A stretch of DNA of 64,000 nucleotides from Methylobacterium nodulans ORS 2060 (GTDB lineage Bacteria; Pseudomonadota; Alphaproteobacteria; Rhizobiales; Beijerinckiaceae). A program made the translations under genes and the position numbers. Shown here piece by piece: positions 23,836 to 33,189 of this stretch. The notes below the pieces were generated by a model. It was given only the letters and a program-made list of their open reading frames with translations. It had not been told where the DNA came from and ran no database searches. The stretch spans positions 3,685,501-3,749,500 of the forward strand of contig NC_011894.1 of the NCBI RefSeq assembly GCF_000022085.1, given 5' to 3'. Positions within the stretch are counted from its first letter, which is position 1. Each line of letters opens with the position of its first letter.

Positions 23836-24684
23836 TCAGCGCTTCCGCAGCCAGAGGCTCGTCTCGAAGGCCCCCGGCACGAGCGGCAGCCGGGCGACCG
23901 GGCTGGCGTCGAGCCAGCGCGTGCGCGTGACCACGTAGCGGCTCGCGAATTCCAGCGCGTAGGCGCCGCCCTGCAGGAGCGCCCCCACCGCCACCTGCTC
24001 GTTGTAGCCGCGCCAGGCCCACGCCTCCGGATAGGCGTCGGGCAGGAACACGTCGTGCAGGTGCACGAGGACGCCCGGCGCGAGGCGCGGCAGCACGTCG
24101 AGGAGCAGGCGGTCGACATCCGTGCCCGGCATCGCCACATGGCTCGAATCGATGAAGAGCACGTCCCCCGCCGCGAGATCCGCGGCCGCCTCGGCATCCT
24201 CGGCGCCGAACAGCCGGGCCTCGTGCCGCAGGCCCGGCAGGGCGGGCAGTCTTGCGCGCGGCTGCGGGTCGATGCAGGTGATCGCCGTCGCGAGGGCCCC
24301 ATCTGCCACGGCCTGGGCCATGAAGCGGGTCGAGTGGCCCGAACCGATCTCGAGGATGCGCCGGGGCCGCTCCTGCCGCACCAGCGCGTAGGCGGCGGCC
24401 GCGTCGAGGCGGGGGAACCAGTCCTGCGTGAACCGGGCCGGCACCGGCCCGGCAAGGCCCGGACCTCCCGCGGCGATGCGGCCGAGCTCGGGAGCGAGCG
24501 CCTCGATCCCGGCGAGCCGGGACCGGAAGGCGGGCTCGGCGGCCCGGAACAGCGGATCGAGCGCCGGGTAGCCGCCGGGGCGGGCCGAGGCGGCGTGCCG
24601 ATAGGGAATGAAGAAGCCGCCGGCCGGCAGGCCGGCGAGGGCGGCCAGCGCGAGCTGCGCCCGGCGCAGCCGCGTCCGGATCAT
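23836..24684 (-). CDS. Class I SAM-dependent methyltransferase
   Basis: 282 residues from ATG 24684. A longer start (24711) would begin inside the dispersed repeat and is rejected. A basic N-terminus and hydrophobic stretch (~8-25) precede a Methyltransf_24-type Rossmann domain: motif I RRILEIGSGHSTRFMAQAV (~115-133), then TAITCIDPQPR, DVLFIDSSHVAMPG and VLVHLHDVFLPDAY. The substrate is unknown; relatives often act on polysaccharide or lipid-linked sugars. It lies between the IS110 and the 105-bp repeat. The next gene on the same strand is a polytopic membrane protein. Confidence 0.78.
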   Translation of the reverse strand: MIRTRLRRAQLALAALAGLPAGGFFIPYRHAASARPGGYPALDPLFRAAEPAFRSRLAGIEALAPELGRIAAGGPGLAGPVPARFTQDWFPRLDAAAAYALVRQERPRRILEIGSGHSTRFMAQAVADGALATAITCIDPQPRARLPALPGLRHEARLFGAEDAEAAADLAAGDVLFIDSSHVAMPGTDVDRLLLDVLPRLAPGVLVHLHDVFLPDAYPEAWAWRGYNEQVAVGALLQGGAYALEFASRYVVTRTRWLDASPVARLPLVPGAFETSLWLRKR

Positions 24685-24690
24685 CCCGCG

Positions 24691-24796
24691 CTTGGAGCAG
24701 GATCCGTTCATGGTGGAGCGGATCCTGCTCCAGGTTTTTGATTGTGCCGCATTGTCTGCGACGAACCGGGATCCACTTCGTCGGAAAATGCTCTAG
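24691..24796. repeat. ~105-bp MITE-like repeat, copy 1
   Basis: Nearly identical to 60259-60363. Shared landmarks are GAGCAGGATCCGTTCA, TTTGATTGTGCCGCATT, TCTGCGACGAACCGG and CACTTCGTCGGAAAATGCTC, ending in CTAG. Its left end (CTTGGAGCA) is a decayed version of CTAGAGCA, the inverse of the right end TGCTCTAG. The first third folds into a stem (GAGCAGGATCCG with CGGATCCTGCTC). The final CTAG supplies the stop codon of the membrane protein gene on the minus strand. Confidence 0.8.
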
Positions 24797-25845
24797 CCGA
24801 CCTTGCGGACCGGCTCCGCCGGCGGGAGATCCGGCTTGATGCCGGGACCGTCGATGGGCGGGGCCGGGGCGGCCGGCGGCACCTCCGCCTTGCTGCGGAT
24901 CGCCGCGGCGAGGCGGCCACGCTCGAACAGCAGCACCACCACGATCGCCATGGCGAAGGGCAGGAGCAGGTAGAACAGGCGGAAGATCAGCACGGCCGCC
25001 AGCACCTCGACCTTCGGCACGTCCGGCATCGCCGTGATGAAGACGAGCTCGAACACCCCGAGCCCGCCCGGCGCGTGCGAGACGAGGGCGGCCGAGAACG
25101 AGGCCAGGAACACCGCCAACACGACGAGGAAGCCCGGGTTTCCGGCCTCCGGCAGCGCGAAATAGATGATGCCCGCCGCCCCCAGCAGTTCGAGGGGCGC
25201 TGCGATGAGCTGACGCACCATCACGTTCGGGCGCGGATATTCGAGCTTGAAGCTGCGGATCGTCAGCGGCTTGAGGTGAAGGATCGAGCCGACGACGTAG
25301 AGGGCGACGACCGCGAGCAGCCCGCCGCCGAGGATGCGCGCCGTGGCCGGGTTCGTCATCACCGAGGGGAGGATGCCGGTGAGACGGGTGAGCAGCTCCG
25401 GCTGCAGCACCAGCACGAGGCCGCCGAGGAACATGGTCCCGAGGCCGAAGGTGAAGGAGCACAAAGCCACCAGCACCGCGACCTGCGCGGCGGTGAGCCC
25501 CTTCGACGTGTAGGCCCGGTAGCGCACCAGGGCGCCCGAGAACACCGAGGCCCCGATATTGTGCGACAGCGCGTAGGTGGTGAAGGAGCACAGCGACACG
25601 AAGAGCCAGGAGATGCCCCTCACGCCGAGATGGATCAGCGCGATCCGGTCGTACCAGGCGAGCGCCCCGTAGGCCACGAACGTCGAGAGGGCAGCGAGCG
25701 CGTAGCGGTGCGGCGGGATCGCCTTCAGGCTCGCCTCGACATCCGCGATCGAGAGGCCCTTGAGCTGGTGCCAGAGCAGGTAGATCGAGACCACGACGGC
25801 CGCGAGGCCGATCATCGGCCAGATGAACTCACGAAGCTTCTTCAT
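24793..25845 (-). CDS. Flippase/LPG-synthase-like polytopic membrane protein
   Basis: 350 residues with about eight membrane segments: 8-27, 46-66, 82-100, 120-150, 172-192, 214-232, 240-262 and 285-308. It is followed by a proline-rich tail. It matches the UPF0104/LPG_synthase_TM family, seen as the N-terminal flippase half of MprF and as stand-alone proteins (SHNIGASVFSGALVRYRAY; VSHAPGGLGVFELVFI). Likely involved in membrane lipid or hopanoid-type lipid handling. The stop TAG lies inside the neighbouring repeat, so its C-terminus may have been altered when that repeat inserted. Confidence 0.8.
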   Translation of the reverse strand: MKKLREFIWPMIGLAAVVVSIYLLWHQLKGLSIADVEASLKAIPPHRYALAALSTFVAYGALAWYDRIALIHLGVRGISWLFVSLCSFTTYALSHNIGASVFSGALVRYRAYTSKGLTAAQVAVLVALCSFTFGLGTMFLGGLVLVLQPELLTRLTGILPSVMTNPATARILGGGLLAVVALYVVGSILHLKPLTIRSFKLEYPRPNVMVRQLIAAPLELLGAAGIIYFALPEAGNPGFLVVLAVFLASFSAALVSHAPGGLGVFELVFITAMPDVPKVEVLAAVLIFRLFYLLLPFAMAIVVVLLFERGRLAAAIRSKAEVPPAAPAPPIDGPGIKPDLPPAEPVRKVG

Positions 25846-25971
25846 GGCGGTTTCCGTCGCACTCCCGATCGGCGCGCTTGATGCCCGAGCGCACCCGCGG
25901 CCGCAAGGATGCCCCGCGGGCCGGGCGCCCTCCTTTCACGCGATCATGACGGTTTCGTGCCGCTCCGAATT

Positions 25972-26862
25972 CTAAAGGCCGCGCTCCTCCAGCCAGTCGA
26001 GCACGAGGCGGGCGACGGCCTCGGCCCCGAAATCGAGCTGCAGGAAATGGGCGATGTCCGGCACGGTGCGATGCGCGGCACCGTGATAGAGGGCGGTGCG
26101 CCATGTCGTCGCCGGCCAGATCATCCGGTCGCGAGCGCCGCCCACCACCAGAGCCGGCAGGCCGAGCAGGGAAGCCGAGAGAGGCGGCACGGGCCAATGC
26201 GCCTCGACGAGGGCCACGGGGCTCTCCGCCGTCATCCGGGCGGCGTAGCGGCGGGCGCGCTCCAGCGGCAGCCCCTCCGAGAACAGCCAGTGCCACGACA
26301 GCGCCATGGCGGGCTCGCGGCCGGGCAGGATCGTGCCCGCGAGGGATTCCAGCCAGAAACCCGGATCGGTCAGGGCGATGCGGGCGCTGACGAGCGCGAG
26401 GCCGTCCGGCGGCAGCGAGGCGAGGAGAACGAGCCCGCGCAGCCGGACTTGCCCGATCAGGCGCTGGGCCAGGAAGCCGCCGAGGGAGTGGCCGATCAGG
26501 ACGGGCGGCTCGCCGCAGCGCCCGATGGCCGCGCGCAGGTCGTCGAGATAATCGGCGAGCGACGCCTCGCGCAGCAGGCGGCGCCCGCCATGGCTGCGGC
26601 CGTGGCCGCGCAGGCTGAAGGCCGCCGCCCGGCGCCCCCGCCGGGCGAGGTGCGGCAGGAAGATCTCCTGCCAGATCCAGGCGCCGCCGAAGGCGCCGTG
26701 CACGAACAGGAGCGGGGCGCCGCTCGGCTGGCCGAGAGGCTCAGCCTCGATCCATTCCAGGGCCGGGCCGTCGGGCCGCGCGATCATCGCGGCCGTGATG
26801 CGGCCCTCCGGGCCGGGCGCCACGGGAAAGCGTTGCGCCCCGGCGCCGTCGTCCTGCCTCAT
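25972..26862 (-). CDS. Alpha/beta hydrolase
   Basis: 296 residues from ATG 26862; a start at 26919 would add a low-complexity leader. The alpha/beta-hydrolase core has the oxyanion strand LLFVHGAFGGAW (~50-61), a nucleophile elbow GHSLGGF (Ser near 125) and the late His in DIAHFLQ (~270), with the acid in GGARDRMIW. Esterase or lactonase type; substrate not predictable. Divergent from the acetyltransferase at 27001, with ~140 bases between them. Confidence 0.85.
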   Translation of the reverse strand: MRQDDGAGAQRFPVAPGPEGRITAAMIARPDGPALEWIEAEPLGQPSGAPLLFVHGAFGGAWIWQEIFLPHLARRGRRAAAFSLRGHGRSHGGRRLLREASLADYLDDLRAAIGRCGEPPVLIGHSLGGFLAQRLIGQVRLRGLVLLASLPPDGLALVSARIALTDPGFWLESLAGTILPGREPAMALSWHWLFSEGLPLERARRYAARMTAESPVALVEAHWPVPPLSASLLGLPALVVGGARDRMIWPATTWRTALYHGAAHRTVPDIAHFLQLDFGAEAVARLVLDWLEERGL

Positions 26863-27000
26863 CGTCCCCGCTCCCGCACCGCCGCCCCGCTGCGGCTCCC
26901 ACGCGGCCGGGCCGAGCATGAATCATGCCGCAGGGTCAAGTGGATCCGATGCGGCTTGGGCGAGGCTTGCGGCAGAGGTGTCCGGGCGTCAGGAGGAAGC

Positions 27001-27597
27001 ATGACGCCTCTCAACCTCGACGGGCTCACGCCCGTTCCCGCGACGCATGTCGCCGCGATCGTGACCTCCCTGGAGATGCGGGCCCGCCCTGCCCTGCCGG
27101 AGCCGGAGCCGCCGCCTTTGCCTCTCGACGCCATCGGCGCCGACATCGCCCGCTACCGGGCGCTGTTCGACCGGGTCGGCGCGCCTTGGCTGTGGTTCAG
27201 CCGGCGCCGGATCGACGACGCGGCGCTCGCGGCGATTCTCGCCGATCCGGCCGTCGAGGCGCTCGCCCTCACGGAAGGCGGCCGGGATATCGGCCTCCTC
27301 GAACTCGATGCGCGGGTTCCCGGTGAGGTCGAGATCGCCTTCTTCGGGCTTGCCCCCGAGGCGATCGGGCAGGGCGCCGGGCGGCGGCTGATGACGGAAG
27401 CCTTGCGCCGCGCATGGTCGCGGCCGGTCCGGCGGGTCTGGGTGCATACCTGCACCTTCGATCATCCGGGCGCGGTGGCCTTCTACGAGCGGTCCGGCTT
27501 TTGCGCCTTCGCGCGGGCCATCGAGGTCGTGCCGGATCCGCGCCTCTCGGGACACCTGCCGCGCGATGCCGCACCGCACGTGCCCGTCCTGGCCTGA
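27001..27597 (+). CDS. GNAT-family N-acetyltransferase
   Basis: 198 residues, with AGGAGGAA directly upstream of the ATG. The GNAT fold is visible: ALTEGGRDIGLLELDA, VEIAFFGLAPEAIGQGAGRRLMTEAL with the acetyl-CoA loop Q/G-x-G-x-G/A (~122-130), and VWVHTCTFDHPGAVAFYERSGF. It acetylates a small molecule or protein amine; target unknown. It ends 20 bases before fliJ's stop on the other strand. Confidence 0.88.
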   Translation: MTPLNLDGLTPVPATHVAAIVTSLEMRARPALPEPEPPPLPLDAIGADIARYRALFDRVGAPWLWFSRRRIDDAALAAILADPAVEALALTEGGRDIGLLELDARVPGEVEIAFFGLAPEAIGQGAGRRLMTEALRRAWSRPVRRVWVHTCTFDHPGAVAFYERSGFCAFARAIEVVPDPRLSGHLPRDAAPHVPVLA

Positions 27598-27616
27598 TTT
27601 AGATCGGAAAACCGGA

Positions 27617-28024
27617 TCAGGCGCGGGCGCGGTTAAGTCCGATTGCGTCCATCTCAGCCTGGTCGCGGGCCGTCTCGGCGGCGCGCTCGGCCGAGCGCTC
27701 GCGGTCATCGAGGATCTCCACCTTCTTGAGCTCCTCGAAGGCCTCCGCCAGGGCCGCCTTGGCCTCGGCGAGCTGGGCATCGAGGTCGCTCGCCGAGTGG
27801 CGGATGTTGTCGCGGCGCTGGGCCGCGGCCCGCGCGTAGGTGGGATAGGCGAAATGGGCCGGGTCGGAGATTCCGGCGCGCTGCTCCTCCTGAGCGATCT
27901 CGCGGTCGAGTTCCGCCGCCATGCGGGCGAAATCCGCGATCATCATCTCGATCTGGGTGACGCGGCGGCGCTTCTCGTCCACCTGGAAGCGTCGCAACCG
28001 GATGAGCGTGTCCCGCGATTTCAT
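27617..28024 (-). CDS. fliJ: Flagellar export chaperone FliJ
   Basis: 135 residues, almost entirely an antiparallel coiled coil: DTLIRLRRFQVDEKRRRVTQIEMMIADFARMAAELDRE, later AAAQRRDNIRHSASDLDAQLAEAKAALAEAFEELKKVEI. Size and pattern fit alphaproteobacterial FliJ, which inserts into the FliI hexamer and links it to FlhA. It follows fliI after 123 bases on the same strand. Confidence 0.85.
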   Translation of the reverse strand: MKSRDTLIRLRRFQVDEKRRRVTQIEMMIADFARMAAELDREIAQEEQRAGISDPAHFAYPTYARAAAQRRDNIRHSASDLDAQLAEAKAALAEAFEELKKVEILDDRERSAERAAETARDQAEMDAIGLNRARA

Positions 28025-28147
28025 CGTGCTCCCACTCCACGCCTTCGGGCGGTGACCCCGCCCCTTTGCCCGAACGGGACGCGGCGCCGACGTAGGCCCG
28101 CGCAGGGCGCAACCCCGCTCGGGCATCGGCTGCGGCGACGTGCCGGC

Positions 28148-29509
28148 TCAGGGCCCGCCGACGATCGCCGCCAGGCGACGGTATCCTTCGCCGAGGGAGG
28201 TTGCTTCTTCCTTACTCTGCCCCAGAAAAGCCTCCAGATCGGGCATCAGCGCCACCGCCTCGTCCACCTCCGGGGAGGAGCCGGCCCGATAGGCGCCGAG
28301 CCGGATCAGCTCCTCCATGTCCGCATGGGTCGACATCAGGTGGCGGGCACGCTGGACCACAGGCAGGAAGGCGGGGTCGCAGGCGCGCGGCATGGTGCGC
28401 GAGACCGAGCGCAGCACGTTGATGGCCGGATAGCGCCCGCGTTCCGCGATGCGCCGCTCCATCACGATGTGGCCGTCGAGGATGCCCCGCACCGCGTCGG
28501 CCACGGGCTCGTTGTGGTCGTCGCCCTCGACCAGCACCGTGAACAGGCCCGAGATCATCCCCTCCCCGGTGCCGGGCCCGGCCCGTTCGAGCAGGCGCGG
28601 CAGCTCGCTGAACACCGTGGGAGTATAGCCCTTGGCGGTCGGCGGCTCCCCGGCGGCGAGGCCGACATCCCGCTGCGCCATGGCAAAGCGGGTGATCGAG
28701 TCGATCATGCAGAGCACTTGGGCGCCCTCGTCGCGAAAATGCTCGGCGAGCGCGAGGGTCGCGTAGGCCGCGTTGCGCCGCATGAGCGCCGGCTCGTCGG
28801 AGGTCGCCACCACCACCACGGAGCGCGCGAGGCCCTCCGGGCCGAGATCGTCCTGCAGGAATTCCTGCACCTCCCGCCCGCGCTCGCCGACGAGGCCGAT
28901 CACCGCCACGTCGGAGGCCGCCGAGCGGGCGAGCATCGACAGCAGCACCGACTTGCCGACGCCCGAGCCCGCGAAGATGCCCATGCGCTGGCCCCGGCAC
29001 AGGGTGAGGAAGGTGTTGATGCAGCGCACCCCGAGATCGAGCGGAGGGCCGACCCGGCGGCGGGCATGGGCCGGCGGCGGGTCGGTCTGGAGCGGATAGG
29101 CGACGGGCCCCGGCGGCAGCGGCCCGAGGCCGTCGATCGGCCGCCCGAGGGCGTCGATGACCCGCCCGAGCCAAGCCCGCGACGGCCGGATCGCACCCGC
29201 ATTCTCCGCCCGCACCCGCGCCGGGCAGCCCCGCCGCACACCCTGGAGCGAGCCGAACGGCATCGCGAGCGCGTGGGCGCCCGAGAAGCCGATGATCTCG
29301 CAGGGAATGCTCGCCTCGCGGGTCCCGCCCGCCTCGACCACGATGTCGAGCCGTCCGCCGAGCCGCATCGCCGCGACCGGGCCCGCCACCTCGATCAGCA
29401 GGCCGCGGATCGCCACCACGCGACCGAAGATCTCCAGGCTCTCGAGACCATCGAGCGCCGCGCGGGCCGCCGCGAGGCGCCCCGATGTCCCTGCCCCATC
29501 GAACGCCAT
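28148..29509 (-). CDS. fliI: Flagellum-specific ATPase FliI
   Basis: 453 residues. F1-type ATPase: Walker [12 protein letters not shown] (~175-185), [13 protein letters not shown], Walker [27 protein letters not shown], and the C-terminal helical [13 protein letters not shown]. It forms a hexamer under the export gate and unfolds or dissociates substrates from chaperones. Reads into fliJ. Its upstream region is shared with divergent ctrA. Confidence 0.96.
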   Translation of the reverse strand: MAFDGAGTSGRLAAARAALDGLESLEIFGRVVAIRGLLIEVAGPVAAMRLGGRLDIVVEAGGTREASIPCEIIGFSGAHALAMPFGSLQGVRRGCPARVRAENAGAIRPSRAWLGRVIDALGRPIDGLGPLPPGPVAYPLQTDPPPAHARRRVGPPLDLGVRCINTFLTLCRGQRMGIFAGSGVGKSVLLSMLARSAASDVAVIGLVGERGREVQEFLQDDLGPEGLARSVVVVATSDEPALMRRNAAYATLALAEHFRDEGAQVLCMIDSITRFAMAQRDVGLAAGEPPTAKGYTPTVFSELPRLLERAGPGTGEGMISGLFTVLVEGDDHNEPVADAVRGILDGHIVMERRIAERGRYPAINVLRSVSRTMPRACDPAFLPVVQRARHLMSTHADMEELIRLGAYRAGSSPEVDEAVALMPDLEAFLGQSKEEATSLGEGYRRLAAIVGGP

Positions 29510-29651
29510 CGCGTGCGCGGTCCCATCCCCGAAATCGTTTCGACGCCCTCGGCAATTTGTGCGAGACAGGGCGGCCGCACCAGGGCGAAGCCGGCGCCTC
29601 GCCCCGGCGCGGCTGCTTCGCGGCCCGGTCGCATCAACCTTCCGTTTACCC

Positions 29652-29915
29652 GTCTCCTTAACACTGCCGGTAACCGGACCAGCGATGCCCGGCCGGCGGA
29701 AATCCGGCAGAGTGTCGTGAATGCAACAACGGGGATGAAATCGAATATCTGGAGTCGGTTAGCCCGGCTCCGCAGCGACCAGACCCGACCACGGCAGGGC
29801 CGAGAGCCGGAACGGAACGATAACGCGCAAAGGATTGGCGGATGCGGTGGATCCGAAGCGCTTGCGGGACGGAATCAGGCTTTGTTAACGCTTTGGGCAT
29901 AGCGTCGCGAGTTAA
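29652..29915. promoter_or_regulatory. fliI-ctrA divergent regulatory region
   Basis: The ~490 bases between fliI and ctrA are less GC-rich than the genes. They contain two GANTC sites (GAGTC 29752-29756; GAATC 29872-29876), the CcrM methylation target often found in ctrA promoters, and TTAA half-sites at 29659-29662, 29885-29888 and 29912-29915, the CtrA recognition half. No full TTAA-N7-TTAA was found. Layout suits autoregulation and cell-cycle control. Confidence 0.5.
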
Positions 29916-30001
29916 ATGCAGACGGGCGTCCGCCACGGGCCGGTGGCGGATGGGCGGCGGGTGTTTGCCTCACCCTCATGGGCCAGGGCTTGGGGACTGA
30001 G

Positions 30002-30703
30002 ATGCGCGTACTTCTGATCGAGGACGACAGCGCCACGGCGCAGAGCATCGAGTTGATGCTCAAGTCCGAGAACTTCAACACCTACACCACCGACCTCGGC
30101 GAGGAGGGCGTCGATCTCGGCAAGCTGTACGATTACGACATCATCCTCCTCGACCTGAACCTGCCCGACATGTCGGGCTACGAGGTGCTGCGCTCCCTGC
30201 GGGTCGCCAAGGTGAAGACGCCGATCCTGATCCTCTCCGGCATGGCCGGCATCGAGGACAAGGTGAAGGGCCTCGGCTTCGGCGCCGACGACTACCTGAC
30301 AAAGCCGTTCCACAAGGATGAGCTCGTCGCGCGCATCCACGCGATCGTGCGCCGCTCGAAGGGGCACGCGCAGTCGGTGATCACCACCGGCGACCTGATT
30401 GTGAACCTCGACCAGAAGACTGTCGAGGTCTCGGGCGCCCGGGTTCACCTGACCGGCAAGGAGTACCAGATGCTGGAACTCCTCTCCCTCCGGAAGGGCA
30501 CCACGCTCACCAAGGAGATGTTCCTCAACCATCTCTATGGCGGCATGGACGAGCCGGAGCTCAAGATCATCGACGTGTTCATCTGCAAGCTTCGCAAGAA
30601 GCTGGCCAATGCCAGCCAGGGCAAGAACTACATCGAAACGGTGTGGGGCCGCGGCTACGTGCTGCGCGAGCCGAGCGACGACGAGGATCGTATCGCCGTC
30701 TGA
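30002..30703 (+). CDS. ctrA: Cell cycle response regulator CtrA
   Basis: 233 residues from ATG 30002; a start at 29978 would add eight. Receiver domain: acidic pair in LLIEDDSA, phosphoacceptor Asp 51 in [18 protein letters not shown], and Lys in [11 protein letters not shown]. Winged helix DNA-binding domain: [39 protein letters not shown], which is near-invariant across CtrA proteins. Essential in many alphaproteobacteria; in Methylobacterium relatives it controls motility and development. Divergent from fliI-fliJ. Confidence 0.97.
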   Translation: MRVLLIEDDSATAQSIELMLKSENFNTYTTDLGEEGVDLGKLYDYDIILLDLNLPDMSGYEVLRSLRVAKVKTPILILSGMAGIEDKVKGLGFGADDYLTKPFHKDELVARIHAIVRRSKGHAQSVITTGDLIVNLDQKTVEVSGARVHLTGKEYQMLELLSLRKGTTLTKEMFLNHLYGGMDEPELKIIDVFICKLRKKLANASQGKNYIETVWGRGYVLREPSDDEDRIAV

Positions 30704-30787
30704 TGGCGGACGCGGGCCGGGGGCGGAGGCCACCGGCGCGCCATGGGCCTCACGACCGCGCGTCCGGGATGTCCGGCCGAGTGCGTG

Positions 30788-31606
30788 CTACTGGCCGGCA
30801 TTCGGCACGAAGAGCGGCTCGCCGTTGATCCGATAGCTCGCGATCACGCCCTGGCCCGCCGGCGAGACGAGCCAATCGATGAAGGCCTGCCCCTCGCGGG
30901 CCTTGACGTGCGGGTGCCTGGCCGGATTGACCAGGATCACGCCGTACTGGTTGAAGAGGCGCGGATCGCCTTCGACCAGGATCTTGAGATCGCCGCGATT
31001 CTTGAAGGCGAGCCAGGTACCGCGGTCGGCCAGAACGTAGGCATTGGTGGCCGAGGCGGCGTTGAGGGCCGGCCCCATGCCCTGGCCGATCTCCTTGTAG
31101 TACCACGCGCCCCGCACCGCGCCGAGGTCGAGACCCGCCTCGCGCCAGACCCGCAACTCCGCCGCATGCGTGCCCGAGCGGTCGCCGCGCGAGATGAAGG
31201 GCGCCTTGGCGGCCGCGATCCGGCGGAAGGCCTCGGCTACGTCGCGGCCGGCCGCCCCGGCCGGATCATCCTTGGGTCCGACGACCACGAAGTCGTTGTA
31301 CATCACGGGGAAGCGCTTCACGCCGAAGCCATCGCGCACGAAGGCCTCTTCGGCGGCCTGATCGTGCACGAAGACCACGTCGGCATCCCCGCGGCGGCCG
31401 ACGTCGAGGGCCTGCCCGGTGCCGAGAGCCACCACCCGCACGGCGATGCCGGTGGCCTCCGTGAAGCGCGGAAGAAGATGCCCGAACAGGCCCGACTGCT
31501 CGGTCGAGGTCGTCGAGGCGACCGTGATGCTCTCGGCGGCCCGGAGGGGCGCCGCGGCCAGAACGGCGAGCAGGGTCAGGCAGAGCAGGCGGCGAAGGCG
31601 GTCCAC
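30788..31606 (-). CDS. tupA: Tungstate/molybdate-type ABC substrate-binding protein
   Basis: 272 residues. Signal peptide at ~1-23 (LLCLTLLAVLAAAPLRAAES). The mature start ITVASTTSTEQSGLFGHLLPRF carries the TTSTxxSG motif that binds the oxyanion in TupA/WtpA-like proteins, with later VFVHDQAAEEAFV, FISRGDRSGTHAAEL and GVILVNPARHPHVK. It captures tungstate (or molybdate) in the periplasm. Last gene of a permease-ATPase-binding protein operon, overlapping the ATPase gene by 31 bases. Confidence 0.88.
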   Translation of the reverse strand: MDRLRRLLCLTLLAVLAAAPLRAAESITVASTTSTEQSGLFGHLLPRFTEATGIAVRVVALGTGQALDVGRRGDADVVFVHDQAAEEAFVRDGFGVKRFPVMYNDFVVVGPKDDPAGAAGRDVAEAFRRIAAAKAPFISRGDRSGTHAAELRVWREAGLDLGAVRGAWYYKEIGQGMGPALNAASATNAYVLADRGTWLAFKNRGDLKILVEGDPRLFNQYGVILVNPARHPHVKAREGQAFIDWLVSPAGQGVIASYRINGEPLFVPNAGQ

Positions 31607-32310
31607 GGCAATTCTCCGGCGAGATAGGCCCTTGTCTCGGGCGAACGGGGATCGGACAGAACCTGCCGGGCCGGGCCGTGCTCGACCACGCGGCCCTCCG
31701 ACAGGACGACGACATCGCGGGCGAGCCGCGCCACTTGGCCGAGATGGTGCGAGACGAGCAGCACCTTGGTGCCGGCCCGCGCCATGGCGGCGATCACCCG
31801 CTCCACCGCCTCCGTCGCGGCGGGATCGAGATTGGCGGTCGGCTCGTCGAGAAGGAGAAGGTCGGGCGCCACCGCCCAGGCGCGGGCGAGGGCGAGCCGC
31901 TGCTGCTCGCCGCCGGACAGCTTGGTGGCCGGATCGCCGGCGCGGTCGGCCAGACCGACGAGGGCGAGGGCCGCTGCGATGCGCGCCGCCTGCTCCGCGC
32001 GGGGCAGCCCCGCCGGGCCGAGGGCGAGCCGGACGTTGCGGGCGGCGCTGGCCCGGATCAGGCCCGGGCGCTGGAACACGAAGGCGCGCCGGACCGCGCC
32101 GCCCTCCCCCCGCCCGATGCGGATGCGCCCCTGGCTCGGAGCGAGGAGCCCGTCGAGGAGCCGCAGCAGCACGCTCTTGCCCGCCCCGTTCGGCCCGATG
32201 ATGGCGGTGATCCCGGGCTCCTCGATGCGGAGGCTCACGCCGTCGAGGATCGCCCGGCCTCCCGCCCGGAACGACACGCCGTCGAGCAGGACGGGAAGGC
32301 CCGGGCTCAT
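31576..32310 (-). CDS. tupC: Tungstate/molybdate-type ABC transporter ATPase
   Basis: 244 residues from ATG 32310. Walker A IIGPNGAGKSVLL, Q-loop VFQRPGLIRASAARNV, signature KLSGGEQQRLALARA, Walker B LLLLDEPTANLD, and His switch LVSHHLGQ. Energises uptake together with the adjacent permease. Its start overlaps the permease stop by four bases, and its end overlaps the binding protein gene. The order permease-ATPase-binding protein is unusual in having the binding protein last. Confidence 0.88.
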   Translation of the reverse strand: MSPGLPVLLDGVSFRAGGRAILDGVSLRIEEPGITAIIGPNGAGKSVLLRLLDGLLAPSQGRIRIGRGEGGAVRRAFVFQRPGLIRASAARNVRLALGPAGLPRAEQAARIAAALALVGLADRAGDPATKLSGGEQQRLALARAWAVAPDLLLLDEPTANLDPAATEAVERVIAAMARAGTKVLLVSHHLGQVARLARDVVVLSEGRVVEHGPARQVLSDPRSPETRAYLAGELPWTAFAACSA

Positions 32311-33002
32311 CCGTAGGCCCTGGCCGCGTAGGCGCGCAGCAGCGCCGCCGCGGCGTTGACCGCGAAGACGAGGCCGATCAGCACCGCACCGAGAGCGAGG
32401 GCGAGGGCGAGATCCCCCTTCTGCGTCTCGAGGGAGATCGCGGTCGTCATGGTGCGCGTCTGGCCGGCGATGTTGCCGCCCACCACCAGCACGGCGCCGA
32501 CCTCCGAGATCGCCCGCCCGAAGGCGGCCAGCACCACGGTCACGAGGGAGAACCGCGCATCGTAGGCCAGGGCCGCCGCCCGCCGCACCGCCCCGAGGCG
32601 CAGCGACCGCAGCTGCTCGCCGAGATGCGCCTCGGCATCGGCGAGGATCTGCCGGGACAGGGCTGCGACGAGCGGCGTTACCAGCACGGTCTGGGCCGCG
32701 ATCATCGCCCCCGGCGTGAACAACAGGCCCATCGGACCCAAGGGGCCCGAGCGAGACAGAAGGAGATAGAGCACGAGGCCGACGATCACGGGCGGCAGGC
32801 CCATGAGGGCATTGAGGCACCCCACCAGGGTCTGGCGCCCCCGGAAGGACGCGACCGCCACGAGGGCGCCGAGCGGGATGCCGAGACAGGAGCCGAGCAG
32901 CACCGCCGACAGGCTCACCCGCAGGGAGAGCCACGCGATCGCCACCACCTCGCTGTCGAGGCTGGACAGCTTCGCGACGGTCTCGTGCAGGGTTTCGGAC
33001 AT
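32307..33002 (-). CDS. tupB: Tungstate/molybdate-type ABC transporter permease
   Basis: 231 residues from ATG 33002. Five to six membrane segments: IAWLSLRVSLSAVLLGSCLGIPLG, LVGCLNALMGLPPVIVGLVLYLLL, AQTVLVTPLVAAL, and a C-terminal LALALALGAVLIGLVFAVNAAAAL. The EAA-type loop is around ALAYDARFSLVTVVLAAFGRAISEVGAVLVVGG. It forms the channel for tungstate uptake. First gene of the three-gene operon. Confidence 0.88.
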   Translation of the reverse strand: MSETLHETVAKLSSLDSEVVAIAWLSLRVSLSAVLLGSCLGIPLGALVAVASFRGRQTLVGCLNALMGLPPVIVGLVLYLLLSRSGPLGPMGLLFTPGAMIAAQTVLVTPLVAALSRQILADAEAHLGEQLRSLRLGAVRRAAALAYDARFSLVTVVLAAFGRAISEVGAVLVVGGNIAGQTRTMTTAISLETQKGDLALALALGAVLIGLVFAVNAAAALLRAYAARAYG

Positions 33003-33189
33003 CGGATCGGTGCGGCCCCGGGCAGGCTGCTGATGCAATGGGCCGGTTCGGGGGCACAATAGGAAATTCTCTTCATATGCGGCCCGAGGCTGTCCTCGCC
33101 TCCGACCTTCGCCCCCTGCACACCCGTCCCGCCCTCGTCTAAGAAGAGGCGTGACGCGGATCCGAACCTGAGGCGAACCTTCCCGACCC

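Noticed and set aside
23836..24711. Longer start for the methyltransferase at 24711
   Set aside because: The extra nine residues are encoded within the dispersed 105-bp repeat, so the start at 24684 is preferred.
29640..29665. A full CtrA box near TTTACCCGTCTCCTTAA upstream of fliI
   Set aside because: Spacing between the half-sites is nine, not seven, and the first half is TTTA.
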